64,000 bases of DNA. Source: Phytoactinopolyspora mesophila (lineage in GTDB: Bacteria > Actinomycetota > Actinomycetes > Jiangellales > Jiangellaceae). A model generated the notes under the pieces. The model was not told the origin of the DNA, ran no database searches, and worked only from the letters and a program-made list of their open reading frames with translations. The position numbers were made by a program, and so were the translations under genes. Each line of letters opens with the position of its first letter. Position 1 is the stretch's first letter. Shown piece after piece: positions 35,150 to 44,632 of the stretch. The DNA lies in assembly GCF_010122465.1 (NCBI RefSeq), contig NZ_WLZY01000003.1:62001-126000 (forward strand). Direction: 5' to 3'.

Positions 35150-37891
35150 CTACTCGATGCGGATCGGCGCGATCTCGAACTTGTCGAGGTTGGGAGCCCA
35201 TTCGCTGTCGAGCACCGGCATACACGGCGCCGGGCAGCCTTCCGCCGTGGCGCTGTTGGCCGGGTCGTTGTACAGCGCGATCTCGTTTGTACCGGCATCG
35301 AGCGTGACCGGCACGCCCCTGGCCCACCAGTTGCCCCAGGACCAGGTGTTCTTGAACCAGAATCGGTTGGACTCACCACCGTTGACCGAGATGTCGATCG
35401 GCCGGGAGACGATATCGGTGTTGTACGGATGCCCCTCGTCCCGCTCATCGTGGGCGTAGTGGACGACCAGCAGGTGCTCGCCGGCGCGATCGGCCTCCAC
35501 CTCGAACGTCACCCGGTTCTCCGGTCCCTGCCCCACCCAGCCGACGTAGTGTCCTCCCGACGCGTGGCTGTGGGCTTCGACCGCCGCCGACCCGCCCAGC
35601 TCAGCGTCTTCGGCCTCGATCGACTGCACCGGCAGCTCCCCGTCGACGGCCCGGGTCACATTCAGTGCGTCCAGCCGTACCGGCGCTGCTCCGGCCGGCT
35701 CGACCGTGACCCGGTTGACACCGGCGGAGAGGAACAGCCGGTGGCTGTCGACGCTCCAGAAGTCACCGCCTGGTGCTGCCCGCAACGTCCCGCCGTCGAC
35801 CGGACGCCTGTCGAGGCCGATCTCGGCGACGACGGACCCCGGGCGACCGGGACTGTTGTGGCGGAACTCCAGATCGTAGTAGCCGTCCTCCTCGGCGTAG
35901 ACGGCGAACAACGCCTCGCCACCACGCTTGAGCTCGATGTACCCGGCGCCGGACTGGTCGGGCCGGTCGTACTGGAAGGCGACGTTGCCGCTCGTCTGGG
36001 AATTCTCCGCCTCGTACCGGCGGGTCACGGGACCGTCGCTGGTGATCCGTTCCAGGTCGATCCGGTCCAGCGTGGCCTCACCTACAGCCCTGCCCAACTC
36101 GGGATGCGACGTCGCCAGGCGGATCTCGTTGGCCCCTTCTTGCAGCTCGATCGTCACATCCTTGCGCGTACGCCACACCCAGCTCATCGTCGCTTCGTAG
36201 TCAACGAACTGTGCCTGGTCACCGTTGACGGTCAACACCTGTTGAGACGGCTGGCCCGTCTGGTTGCCGTACATGATGCCCAGCCGGTACTCGCCCGCCT
36301 CCGGCACCTCCACCTCGAACGTGACCGAGCTGTCCTCCTGGTTGAGCGAACCGACGTCTCGGTTGCCCGACGCGGCTCCGGTGTTCCAGTTCTGCGGCGT
36401 GCCCTGCGTGTAGACCTGGCCCGATTCGATAGTGGCATCTTCGGCCTCGTAGGAAGCCCGCCACGGCAGATCCGGAGCTTCCCGGGTGCCGTTGCCGCCC
36501 GGCGACACCACGATCTCGTAGGCCGCCATCAGGTCGACGTTCGGACCACCGTCACCGTGAACGCCGAGCCCACGGACGGGCACCGTGACTGTTCCGCCGT
36601 CGACCACGAAGTCCTCCTCGAGAAGAACCACCGGCGGTGGCGCATCGGAGTTCTGCCCACTCCAGGTGGTCGCCGAAAGCGCGACGTGCACGGTGTCGCC
36701 GAACAGGTCCGTGTCGACGTTGTCGAGCACGACGTCGAAATCGCCGGCTGTACCACCCGCCACCACCCGCGCCTGACGACGCTCGTCGTCCACCACCCCG
36801 ATGGCGTCGAGGGCGTCAAGGCTCGTGGTGTCCGGCCGGGTCACCTGAACTGTCTCGCCGCCGTGCAGGTCCGCGTACATCTTGTAGAACCACCACCCGC
36901 CACCCGGCTTGTTGGTCTGCACGACGTCGCCGGCGAGCCCCCCTGCGGCGGTCCAGTAGGCCTTGCCGCCCGCTGCGACCTTCGCCTCCTCGAACATGGC
37001 CACCCACTGGATCAGCTGGCCCGGAACGGTCAGATCCCGGTTACCGCCGTACTCGTTGATGTCGATCGGCCGAGCGGTGATGCCGAACTCCTGCTCCAGA
37101 CCGCGGTAGATCTCGTAGGTGTTGCGGAAGTAGTTCGAGCTCGACGGCTCCAAGCTGTTCGACGGCAGTTGATGCCAGGCGGTGATGTCCGGCAGGACGT
37201 CGTTGTCGCGCGCGAAAGTGAGAAAGTCCCGGTAGTTGCGCTCTCGGAACGTCGCGTCGTTCATGCCGACGACGCGCGCTCCGGGATGATTCTCCCGGAT
37301 GTATTCCACGGCGGTCTTCCAGTGCTCGAGGAACACAGCCATCCGCTGCTGATAGAGAGCATTGTTACCGGTACCCAGCCCGTACCAGATGTGATCCGGC
37401 TCGTTGAATGGCACGTAGACGAACCGGTCCGCATGCGGGCTGTCCACGACCTGATCGACCACCCACGCCAGCTTCTCCATGTAGACGTCGAAGCAGACGT
37501 CGTTACATGGGACCACTCCGCCCGGGTTCTCGTATTCCCATTCCTCGAACATGTCCTGCACGTAGATCTGGATGTACTCGCCACCGGTTCGGAAGAACGG
37601 CTCAGCCACCACAAGCGAGTCACCGTTGGGGTGCTGGGCGCCGGCCGGCGGCTTCTGGGCGATGCTGTGCATCCGCAGCGGTTCGAGAGTGTTGTCGCTG
37701 GGGACGCCGTCGTCGCTCAGGCCGTACAGGACACCGCTACCTGCGCCGAAGAACTCGCCGGTGCGCTGACCAAGATCCACGCGCAGCTCTTGGGCTCCGT
37801 CCGCCCGGGCTTCTTGCTGGGACGTGGTCACCGCGGTGACTGTACCGGCCACGACGCTCAACGTCGCGACCAGAGTGATCCATCTTCGCAT
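35150..37891 (-). CDS. Secreted glycosidase (GH39-like clan A) with three CBM35/CBM6-like domains
   Basis: The 913-aa protein has a Sec signal (cleavage near ARA, residue 30). Residues about 35-335 look like a TIM-barrel glycosidase: VPFNEPDHIWYG gives the acid/base candidate E164 after an asparagine, and RPIDINEYGG gives the nucleophile candidate E280, the clan A spacing seen in GH39. A beta-sandwich follows to about 475. Then come three carbohydrate-binding modules of CBM35/CBM6 type, each opening with a YEAEDA/YEAENS/IEAEDA motif. It ends the alpha-galactosidase/ABC importer operon (119 bp after the permease gene). It probably releases galactose- or xylose-type oligosaccharides outside the cell. 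The exact GH family is my judgement. Confidence 0.75.
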   Translation of the reverse strand: MRRWITLVATLSVVAGTVTAVTTSQQEARADGAQELRVDLGQRTGEFFGAGSGVLYGLSDDGVPSDNTLEPLRMHSIAQKPPAGAQHPNGDSLVVAEPFFRTGGEYIQIYVQDMFEEWEYENPGGVVPCNDVCFDVYMEKLAWVVDQVVDSPHADRFVYVPFNEPDHIWYGLGTGNNALYQQRMAVFLEHWKTAVEYIRENHPGARVVGMNDATFRERNYRDFLTFARDNDVLPDITAWHQLPSNSLEPSSSNYFRNTYEIYRGLEQEFGITARPIDINEYGGNRDLTVPGQLIQWVAMFEEAKVAAGGKAYWTAAGGLAGDVVQTNKPGGGWWFYKMYADLHGGETVQVTRPDTTSLDALDAIGVVDDERRQARVVAGGTAGDFDVVLDNVDTDLFGDTVHVALSATTWSGQNSDAPPPVVLLEEDFVVDGGTVTVPVRGLGVHGDGGPNVDLMAAYEIVVSPGGNGTREAPDLPWRASYEAEDATIESGQVYTQGTPQNWNTGAASGNRDVGSLNQEDSSVTFEVEVPEAGEYRLGIMYGNQTGQPSQQVLTVNGDQAQFVDYEATMSWVWRTRKDVTIELQEGANEIRLATSHPELGRAVGEATLDRIDLERITSDGPVTRRYEAENSQTSGNVAFQYDRPDQSGAGYIELKRGGEALFAVYAEEDGYYDLEFRHNSPGRPGSVVAEIGLDRRPVDGGTLRAAPGGDFWSVDSHRLFLSAGVNRVTVEPAGAAPVRLDALNVTRAVDGELPVQSIEAEDAELGGSAAVEAHSHASGGHYVGWVGQGPENRVTFEVEADRAGEHLLVVHYAHDERDEGHPYNTDIVSRPIDISVNGGESNRFWFKNTWSWGNWWARGVPVTLDAGTNEIALYNDPANSATAEGCPAPCMPVLDSEWAPNLDKFEIAPIRIE

Positions 37892-38010
37892 GTCTTCTCC
37901 ATTTCGCGTTCCATCGGACAGACAACGGCTCCCCTGGTACTGCGCGAGACCCTCCCTTCACGGTTGTTGGTCGGCGGGCATGCCCTCGCCCCACGTGCGC
38001 CGTCAGCCAC

Positions 38011-38898
38011 TCACTTGACGGCGCCGCTGGTGATGCCCGAGATGATGCGCCGCTGCGCCACGACGAACACCACGACCAGCGGCAGGCTCATGACGACGAC
38101 GTAGGTGAAAATGAGATGCCAGTTGTTGAGGTATAGGCCGGCGCTGGCCACCTGGAACAGGTTCAGTGGCAGCGTGTCGATGCGCCCGCCGATGACGAAG
38201 AACGCGTAGAAGACGTCGTTCCATACGTACAGGCAGATGAGGATCGTTGCGGTGGCCAGGACCGGGCGCAGTAGCGGCAGGATGATCCGGCCGAATACCT
38301 TGACCGGGCCCGCACCGTCCACCCTGGCCGCTTCCTCCAGCTGCGTCGGAATGGTGCGGATGAAACCGGTCACGAAGAAGACAACCGTGGACATGTAGAT
38401 GCCCATGTAGACGCCGATCATCCCGACGGCGGTACCGGCGAGACCGAGCTGACGCAACAGCAACACGATCGTCACCACGGCGGGCGGCAACACGATTCCG
38501 CTGATCGCCCCGGCGTAGAGGACCGAGAAGAACCGGCTACTGCGGCGAGCCAGGATCCACGCGGCCATGGACCCGAGCACCAGCACTCCGAATACGGCCG
38601 GCACCATCACGAGCATGCTCCCGGCGAATGCCGCGGGCACCCGACCGCGGTCCCACACCTCGCCGATGTTGTCGAGCAGGTGCCACTCGGTCGGCAGGGA
38701 GAAGTCCGGCGTGAGCGCCTCGCCTTGGGATTTCCCGGCGGTCGCGACGACGAGCCACAACGGCACACCGATGAGCACCACCACGAGGATGACGACGACG
38801 ACCGGCTGCAGCCGCGCCGCGATCCCACGGGCTTCGGACCGGGTCGACGTCCTCCGCCTTTGCGGGCCGGTGCGGGGCTCGGCGACTGTAGCGCTCAC
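38011..38898 (-). CDS. Carbohydrate ABC transporter permease (MalG type)
   Basis: The 295-aa permease starts at GTG 38898, overlapping the stop of the MalF-type gene (GTGA). It has six membrane segments, the EAA loop EEAARVDGAGPVKVFGRIILPLLRP, and a MalG-like end (RRIISGITSGAVK). An apparent longer frame from 39654 runs antiparallel through the partner gene and is not used. Confidence 0.93.
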   Translation of the reverse strand: MSATVAEPRTGPQRRRTSTRSEARGIAARLQPVVVVILVVVLIGVPLWLVVATAGKSQGEALTPDFSLPTEWHLLDNIGEVWDRGRVPAAFAGSMLVMVPAVFGVLVLGSMAAWILARRSSRFFSVLYAGAISGIVLPPAVVTIVLLLRQLGLAGTAVGMIGVYMGIYMSTVVFFVTGFIRTIPTQLEEAARVDGAGPVKVFGRIILPLLRPVLATATILICLYVWNDVFYAFFVIGGRIDTLPLNLFQVASAGLYLNNWHLIFTYVVVMSLPLVVVFVVAQRRIISGITSGAVK

Positions 38899-39869
38899 AG
38901 CACCTCCTCCCGTTTGCGCAGAGTCCGGATCAACGGGAAGGCCAGCAACACGACCGTCAGGAACAGGATTAGGCTCATCGTCGTGGCCTGGGCGAACAAA
39001 CCCTGGCCGAATGTCCGGTAGATGAAGATGTTGAGGATCTCGGTGGTGCGGGCCGGGCCGCCCTCGGTGGTGGCCTGGACGATGTCGAAGCCGTTCATCG
39101 AGCCGAGCAGAGCGGTGGCCACGCTGAATGTCACGGCCGGCGCCAGCAAGGGGAACCGCACTGCCCAGAACGCCTTCCACGCAGACGCGCCGTCGATCCG
39201 GGCAGCTTCGAGAATGTCCTCCGGCATGGTCTTGAGCCCGGCCAGGTAGATCAGCATGGACAGGCCCATCCATTTCCACGCGTGGATCAACGCGACGACG
39301 ACGATCGTCCAGGTGGTGTCGCCCAACCAGGCAATGGTGACGTCGGTGCCCAGTACGGCGCCCACCGCACCGTTGAGCGCGCCGTCGGGCTTGAGCAGTG
39401 CCTGGAAGATGTAGCCGACCGCCAACGCGGACATCACCACCGGGATGAAGAAGCAGACCCGCGCGAACCTGTTCAACCGGGTGTCGCGCTCGAGGAGGAC
39501 CGCCAGCGCAAGGCCGAACACGTTCTGGAAGATCGCGACCAGCAACGCGTAGACCAGGGTGATCCGCAGCGAGCCGAACAGGGTGCCGGTGACGGTGAGG
39601 TCCCGGAAGTTCTTGAACCCCACGAAGTCGATCTCGCTCTTGAACCCCGACCAATCGGTGAAGGCGTAGACGAAGTTGAACAGCGTGGGAAGGAAGAAGA
39701 AGATTCCGAGCACCGCAAATGCGGGAACGAGAAACAGCCCCGGGTGATTGGCACGCTCACGCCTACTCTGACCGCCCTGACCACCTGGCCGGCCACGCCG
39801 GGCCGGAGACCGCCCGGACCGCCGATCATCCCCGCGCACCGCGATGTCCGCGTCACCTGCGACAGCCAT
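38895..39869 (-). CDS. Carbohydrate ABC transporter permease (MalF type)
   Basis: The 324-aa permease has a long polar N-terminus (about 40 residues rich in Arg and Gly), six membrane segments, and the EAA motif EAARIDGASAWKAFWAVRFPLLAP. It lies five bases after the binding-protein stop and overlaps the MalG-type start. Confidence 0.93.
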   Translation of the reverse strand: MAVAGDADIAVRGDDRRSGRSPARRGRPGGQGGQSRRERANHPGLFLVPAFAVLGIFFFLPTLFNFVYAFTDWSGFKSEIDFVGFKNFRDLTVTGTLFGSLRITLVYALLVAIFQNVFGLALAVLLERDTRLNRFARVCFFIPVVMSALAVGYIFQALLKPDGALNGAVGAVLGTDVTIAWLGDTTWTIVVVALIHAWKWMGLSMLIYLAGLKTMPEDILEAARIDGASAWKAFWAVRFPLLAPAVTFSVATALLGSMNGFDIVQATTEGGPARTTEILNIFIYRTFGQGLFAQATTMSLILFLTVVLLAFPLIRTLRKREEVL

Positions 39870-39873
39870 CTGC

Positions 39874-41202
39874 CTAGAAGCCCTCCGCGCCGGCCGCCTG
39901 TGCCAGCTGCGCGAACTGCGCCTGTGTCGCGGCGGCCACCTCCTCGGGGGTCATGGCGCCGTTCAGCATGTCGGCCAGGTTCAGATACAGGTCCGGGTTG
40001 GCCACAGCCAGGGCTTGCATCGACCCCACCGAGTCCGACAGCGAGGCGTGCACATCGAGCAGCGCGTCGGGAACCCCACTGGGGGTGGCGACATCCGGCT
40101 TAAGGGAAACCGTTTCGCGCTCGTTGACGAAGTCCTCGTAGTACGGGCCCATCCAGAAGGCGAGGAACTGCTTGGCCGCCTGCTCGCGTTCCTCGTCCCC
40201 GGTCCGGAACGCGACAAGCGCATTGGCCTGATCGGGAATGAAGGTGGCGACGTTGCCAGACGGCGAGATGGGGAAGAAGCCGATCTTCTCGTTCAGTTCC
40301 TCACCCGTGGCTTTCGCCTGGAGCTGCCCGAAGAACGTGTTCACCTGAACCACCATCGCGGCATCCCCAGCGAGCAGAGCGTCACCCTGGTCCTCGAAGG
40401 TGGCCGTCGTGATGTCGTCGTTGAACAGCCCTTCCTCGACCAGATCCTGGTAGGTCTCGATGGCGCTGAGCACGGTCTCGTCCTCGAACGACTCTTCGTT
40501 GGCGTTGATCCGATCCCACAGGCCGTCGCGTGCGGCGTCGGCGAGTTGCACCTGCACCCACCACTGGGTGGCCCACCTGTCACCACCCATCTCATAGAAG
40601 GGTGTGACACCCTCGTCGGCCAGTGTCCGGGCGACGTCGACCATCTCGTCGAAGTTCGACGGCAGCTCGGTGATCCCGTACTCGTCGAAGATCTCCTTGT
40701 TGTAGTAGACGCCTTCCACCCCCGGGCTGGTGATCAGCGCCGCATACCGGGTTCCGTCGAGCATGCCGGTGATGTCCTGCAACGTCGGCTCGAGCTCGTC
40801 GATCCAGGGAGCGTCGTCGAGAGATTGCAGATTGGTCGGCGCATTGATCGCCGTCAGCATCGAAGCTGTCGGCTGCCAGAACGCGAGATCCGGCTTGTCA
40901 CCGGTCGCGACCCGGGTCTGAATGCTCTGTTCATAAGGGTCGGGCACGGTGACGATGTCGATAGAGGCGCCGGTCTCCGCCTCGAACGCCTCCGCCACCT
41001 CCACCGGGATCATGTTGCTGTTCTGTGCTGCCCAGATGCTCAGCTCGACGCCGTCGAGCTCGGCCGCCGGATCGATCTCGGCGCCGTTGACGTCCGGTTC
41101 GGTCCCGCCGTCGTCGCCAGAATCGACCGCCGGGTCACTGCATCCTGCTACCACGAGCGCCATGGCCGTAGCCACCGCCGCTCCAATCAAGGGTTTCCTC
41201 AT
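39874..41202 (-). CDS. Extracellular sugar-binding lipoprotein of ABC importer
   Basis: The 442-aa lipoprotein has a lipobox VAGC near residues 18-21 followed by an acidic linker. The mature part is a SBP_bac_1 solute-binding protein (ELSIWAAQNSNMIPVEVAEAFEAETG; GVEGVYYNKEIFDEYGI). GGGGAG lies upstream of ATG 41202. It is encoded between the alpha-galactosidase and the two permeases, so an alpha-galactoside is the likely ligand. Confidence 0.93.
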   Translation of the reverse strand: MRKPLIGAAVATAMALVVAGCSDPAVDSGDDGGTEPDVNGAEIDPAAELDGVELSIWAAQNSNMIPVEVAEAFEAETGASIDIVTVPDPYEQSIQTRVATGDKPDLAFWQPTASMLTAINAPTNLQSLDDAPWIDELEPTLQDITGMLDGTRYAALITSPGVEGVYYNKEIFDEYGITELPSNFDEMVDVARTLADEGVTPFYEMGGDRWATQWWVQVQLADAARDGLWDRINANEESFEDETVLSAIETYQDLVEEGLFNDDITTATFEDQGDALLAGDAAMVVQVNTFFGQLQAKATGEELNEKIGFFPISPSGNVATFIPDQANALVAFRTGDEEREQAAKQFLAFWMGPYYEDFVNERETVSLKPDVATPSGVPDALLDVHASLSDSVGSMQALAVANPDLYLNLADMLNGAMTPEEVAAATQAQFAQLAQAAGAEGF

Positions 41203-41226
41203 CGAACTCCCCATTCGTCGGTGGAT

Positions 41227-41262
41227 GGTTCGTCTGGGTGGACGGGTTCGTCTGGGTGGACG
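41227..41262. repeat. 18-bp direct repeat in the alpha-galactosidase/binding-protein gap
   Basis: GGTTCGTCTGGGTGGACG occurs twice in immediate succession (41227-41244 and 41245-41262), followed by a further GGTTCGTC-like fragment. It fills most of the 71-bp gap ahead of the binding-protein gene. It may arise by slippage and could influence expression of the binding protein. Confidence 0.8.
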
Positions 41263-41273
41263 GTTCGTCGTGG

Positions 41274-43412
41274 TCACAGCCTCGTGGCCGTGAGCTTGAT
41301 CAGTCGCGCGGTGGGTTCCGGGCCGTCCGTCGTCGCGGACAACACACCGAGCTGGGAATCCCAGGTCAATTCCCAACCTGGGAGGTTTGCCGGGAAGACG
41401 ACGTCGGTGTGGACCGCCCTTCCCTTCAGGTGCGGCAGCTCGAGCGAGATGTCCCGCTCGGAGCTGTCACGCCGCCATACGGCCACGTAGGTGCTGTCGG
41501 TGTCGTCACCAGCTGTCTCGAGGCCGAGGGCGACCCAGGGGTCGTCCCAGCGCGGCAGCCCCAACGGCCACACGGGCACTGCCGTCGCGAGTTGGTGCCG
41601 GATGTCACGGTGGAGCGTCACAGCCTGCCTGACCAGGGCTGCCTGCTCGGCCGTCATCCGGTTCAGGTGCCCGGTGAGATACAACCGGCCGGCCAACCCG
41701 GTGACCAGGGTGAAGACCATCTGCTCGGCCGACATCTCCGGTTGGGGATAGGCCCAGTTGCCGGCCTGTTCGGGCAGTATCGACATCGGGGCCGCTGCAG
41801 CGATCGGTGCGTAACGCAACGGATCACGCTGGTCGCTGGTCGACTGCAGGTGCAGCCGGGAGAGCATCGCGTAGTCCATCCGCATGGCGCCCGACGCACA
41901 GTTCTCGATGACGAGACCGGGGTGCCGGTCGAGGATGTCGTCGAGCCAGGCGAGGAAGGCACGGTTGTGCCCCAGCAGGCCGTCACCCGGCGCGGAGGCC
42001 TTGACCTCCGTGCCCACGCCGGGATTGATGTTGTAGTCCAGCTTGAAATAGCCGACCCCCATCTCGTCGACGAGCCGGTCGACCACCGAGGTGAGGTGCG
42101 CCGCGGCCGCCGGATGCCTGAAGTCAAGGTGGTATCGCCCGTGTTCGATCTGCCGCCGGCCGCCGCGCTGAAAGAATGCCTCGTCGGGAAGGCGCTCGGC
42201 GACGGGGCTTCGCACCCCCACGACCTCGGGCTCCAGCCAGAGCCCAGGCACCATGCCGGCGCCGCGGATGTGCTCGATCACTTCACTCAAACCGCCCGGG
42301 AACCGAGCGTCGGATGGCTCCCATGCGCCGACGGCGTCCCACCAGTCCCCGTCGCCGTACCAGCCGGCATCAATGCAGAAGTACTCCGCTCCTACACCGG
42401 CCGCGGCGTCGATCAGCGGCAGCAGCCTGGCCGTGCTCGGATCACCCATCAGGGTGTTCATGTAGTCGTTGAAGACCACGGGCAAGGTGTCGCGCGCCGG
42501 GTGGGGGCGCAGGATGGACCGCCGATACGTCGTCATCGCTGCCACCGCGCCCGGCATCCCTTCGTCGGACGCCGCCAGCGCAACCGGCACGGAGACGAAC
42601 TCGTCACCGGGCTCGAGTACGTGCTGCCACTGATGGTCGAGGTCCGTCGGGCCGGTAGCGAACAGGTACACACCGGCGCGGCTCTCGCCGACTTCCCAGC
42701 GCCACGCTCCGTTGTGCTCCACCTGCCATGCCAGCGACGCGTGGGTGACGCGATCGACCAGCACGCCGTTGGGCAGCGACGCCCCAGTTGACCACGAGCC
42801 CTGGCTGACCGCGGCGACGCAGCCCCTGGGATCGGCGTCGTGCAGGCTGAGATCGAGATCCGGTAGTCGCGCCGGGCGCAGCGGCCCGGCGCTCCAAGCC
42901 CCTTCGCCGAGCCAGTCGTTACGTCCCCGATAGAGCTCGAGATCGTCCGGCGTGACGACACCGGACGGGAACGACGTGGCGGCGAATGAGCTCACCGCGT
43001 GCAGAGTCACCGGCTGATCTCCGGCCGCCCGCACCCGGGTCCATGTCCGCACCGCGGGCAGACCGTCGACGGTGCTGAACACGACGTCCACAGACAGGCC
43101 GGTGAATTCGTCCTGGGAAGTGATGTGCAGCTCGGACCAGGCGCCGTTGGCGATCTCGCGGTGCCCGGTGTAGCGCAGCCGCTGACCGGCGGACGTGCCG
43201 ACCGACCGGGTACCCGACCAAGTCCCACCCTGGCCGGCGACGCGTAACTCGACTAGCGGCTGGCCGGGCGGGCCGTTGTCGCCCGGATCGTCACCGCGGC
43301 CGGGACCCAGGTGCACCAGGCGTGGCGGCCCGTCTTCGGGAGCGACCACCGTCAGGGCAAGTGCCGAGTGGGCCCAGCGGACGATGGTGTCGTTCGAGCG
43401 GGTTGTCGGCAC
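41274..43412 (-). CDS. Alpha-galactosidase (GH36)
   Basis: The 712-aa enzyme removes terminal alpha-galactosyl residues. The catalytic barrel includes FCIDAGWYGDGDWWDAVGAWE, the nucleophile in VGYFKLDYN (aspartate) and the acid/base region IENCASGAMRMDYAML, the GH36 pattern. The N-terminal third is the supersandwich domain. GTG 43412 is chosen because GGAGG lies eight bases upstream; a TTG at 43427 is also in frame. No signal peptide is present, so it acts inside on imported oligosaccharides. It heads the operon with an ABC importer and the CBM-bearing glycosidase. Confidence 0.93.
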   Translation of the reverse strand: MPTTRSNDTIVRWAHSALALTVVAPEDGPPRLVHLGPGRGDDPGDNGPPGQPLVELRVAGQGGTWSGTRSVGTSAGQRLRYTGHREIANGAWSELHITSQDEFTGLSVDVVFSTVDGLPAVRTWTRVRAAGDQPVTLHAVSSFAATSFPSGVVTPDDLELYRGRNDWLGEGAWSAGPLRPARLPDLDLSLHDADPRGCVAAVSQGSWSTGASLPNGVLVDRVTHASLAWQVEHNGAWRWEVGESRAGVYLFATGPTDLDHQWQHVLEPGDEFVSVPVALAASDEGMPGAVAAMTTYRRSILRPHPARDTLPVVFNDYMNTLMGDPSTARLLPLIDAAAGVGAEYFCIDAGWYGDGDWWDAVGAWEPSDARFPGGLSEVIEHIRGAGMVPGLWLEPEVVGVRSPVAERLPDEAFFQRGGRRQIEHGRYHLDFRHPAAAAHLTSVVDRLVDEMGVGYFKLDYNINPGVGTEVKASAPGDGLLGHNRAFLAWLDDILDRHPGLVIENCASGAMRMDYAMLSRLHLQSTSDQRDPLRYAPIAAAAPMSILPEQAGNWAYPQPEMSAEQMVFTLVTGLAGRLYLTGHLNRMTAEQAALVRQAVTLHRDIRHQLATAVPVWPLGLPRWDDPWVALGLETAGDDTDSTYVAVWRRDSSERDISLELPHLKGRAVHTDVVFPANLPGWELTWDSQLGVLSATTDGPEPTARLIKLTATRL

Positions 43413-43449
43413 GGTGGCGCCCTCCAAAGGAAGCCGGCGGAGTTGACTT

Positions 43450-43517
43450 GTTAACGCTCACAGATGACGTGTACCGAAAATGATAAGGTTTTCAGAACAC
43501 GTGTCAACCGCGTTAAC
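43450..43517. promoter_or_regulatory. Candidate LacI-type operator half-sites upstream of the alpha-galactosidase
   Basis: GTTAACGC (43450-43457) and its inverse GCGTTAAC (43510-43517) lie 52 bp apart in the promoter region of the alpha-galactosidase operon, with another inverted pair (GAAAA, TTTTC) around 43478-43496 between them. The LacI gene is just downstream of this region on the map, so local control is plausible. Confidence 0.4.
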
Positions 43518-43519
43518 CA

Positions 43520-43569
43520 TGATCATTGGCCTTTGCCCCCATGATCATGTGGCCAAAGGCCAATGATCA
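43520..43569. terminator. Perfect 16-bp inverted repeat downstream of lacI-type gene
   Basis: Arms TGATCATTGGCCTTTG (43520-43535) and CAAAGGCCAATGATCA (43554-43569) with an 18-base loop that itself contains ATGATCAT. It begins ten bases past the end of the leftward LacI gene and probably terminates it, separating it from the alpha-galactosidase promoter. Confidence 0.7.
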
Positions 43570-43578
43570 CCGGGGGGA

Positions 43579-44589
43579 TTAGTCGCGCGGCGGCGCCGCA
43601 CTTTCCCGAATGACGAGGTGTGGTTGTCGTGCCGATGTCATCGGCGCCGGTTTGCCCTCGATGAGCGCCGCCACGAGATCGAACGACCGCCGGCCCAGCT
43701 CGGCGAAGTCCTGCTCGACGGTCGTGAGGGAGGGAGCCCAGAGCTCACCGAGCGGATGCCCGTCGAAGCCCACCACGCTGATGTCGTCCGGTACCCGCCG
43801 TCCACCGTCGTACAAACCCCTCATCAACCCGATGGCGAGCTCGTCGTTGCCGCATAGCACGGCGGTCACATCCGGTCGGCTGGCGAGGCTGAATCCGATC
43901 TCATGTGCACGACGGGGCTCCCAGCCCGCATACATGACCTCGGGCACCTCCGCGCCGGCTCGCTCCAGCGCCTTCTGCCAGCCCAGCGCACGGCCGCTGC
44001 GACGGCCAGACGACGGGATGGCGACGTGGTGAACGGTGGTGTGACCGAGTTTGAGCAAGTAATCAGTGGCTTCGGAGGCCGCGGCAGTGTCGTCGAGCGT
44101 CGCGTGCGGGATGCTCGTTCCCCGGCTACCGGATGCCGCCACCACGGCAAGACTCTTCGGCAAGGCCCGCAGGGCGGCGACGCCCACCGGATCGAACTTG
44201 AGCACAACCACGCCAGAAACCGGATTCCTCAAGGCGAGATCGACCGCGGACGTGACGGCCCCGGCGTCCTCCGACTCGATCACCGTGATCATCACGATGA
44301 AACCGGCTGCTCGAGCGGCCTCCTCAATGCCTTGAATCGTGAGCGCGTACCCGTATCTGGTGGTGTTGCTCGCCAGCACCGCAATCACCGATTGATGACC
44401 CTTGACCAGCGCCCGTGCCGCTCCGTTGGGCCGATAGCCGAGTTCTTCGATCGCGGCCAGCACGCGTTCCCGCCGCGCCTTGCTGACCGGCACCGATCCG
44501 GTGAGCACGCGCGAGACGGTCGGCACCGAGACGCCGGCCAGCTTGGCGACGTCGGTGATGGCAGGGGCGCGAGTGGAAGGTCGTGGCAT
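43579..44589 (-). CDS. LacI family transcriptional regulator
   Basis: The 336-aa protein has the LacI helix-turn-helix ITDVAKLAGVSVPTVSRVLTG (about residues 11-31) and hinge RPNGAARALVKG, then a periplasmic-binding-protein-like domain (VIAVLASNTTRYGYALTIQGIEEAARAAGF; AVLCGNDELAIGLMRGL; ISVVGFDGHPLGELWAPSLTTV). ATG 44589 is chosen over a long upstream extension. It lies between two sugar operons and probably represses one or both, with a sugar as inducer. Confidence 0.93.
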   Translation of the reverse strand: MPRPSTRAPAITDVAKLAGVSVPTVSRVLTGSVPVSKARRERVLAAIEELGYRPNGAARALVKGHQSVIAVLASNTTRYGYALTIQGIEEAARAAGFIVMITVIESEDAGAVTSAVDLALRNPVSGVVVLKFDPVGVAALRALPKSLAVVAASGSRGTSIPHATLDDTAAASEATDYLLKLGHTTVHHVAIPSSGRRSGRALGWQKALERAGAEVPEVMYAGWEPRRAHEIGFSLASRPDVTAVLCGNDELAIGLMRGLYDGGRRVPDDISVVGFDGHPLGELWAPSLTTVEQDFAELGRRSFDLVAALIEGKPAPMTSARQPHLVIRESAAPPRD

Positions 44590-44632
44590 CTCAATGCAGA
44601 GCCTACCCACTACGGGCTTGCTCCCCAGCCCG

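Noticed and set aside
35105-38104. 999-codon open frame on the + strand opposite the secreted glycosidase
   Set aside because: It is antisense to a protein with a signal peptide and recognisable domains, lacks a ribosome binding site and encodes a low-complexity Arg/Val/Asp-rich product typical of high-GC antisense frames.
38899-39654. Extended N-terminus of the second MalG-type permease
   Set aside because: It overlaps the MalF-type permease in another frame; the GTGA overlap at 38895-38898 is the normal coupling.
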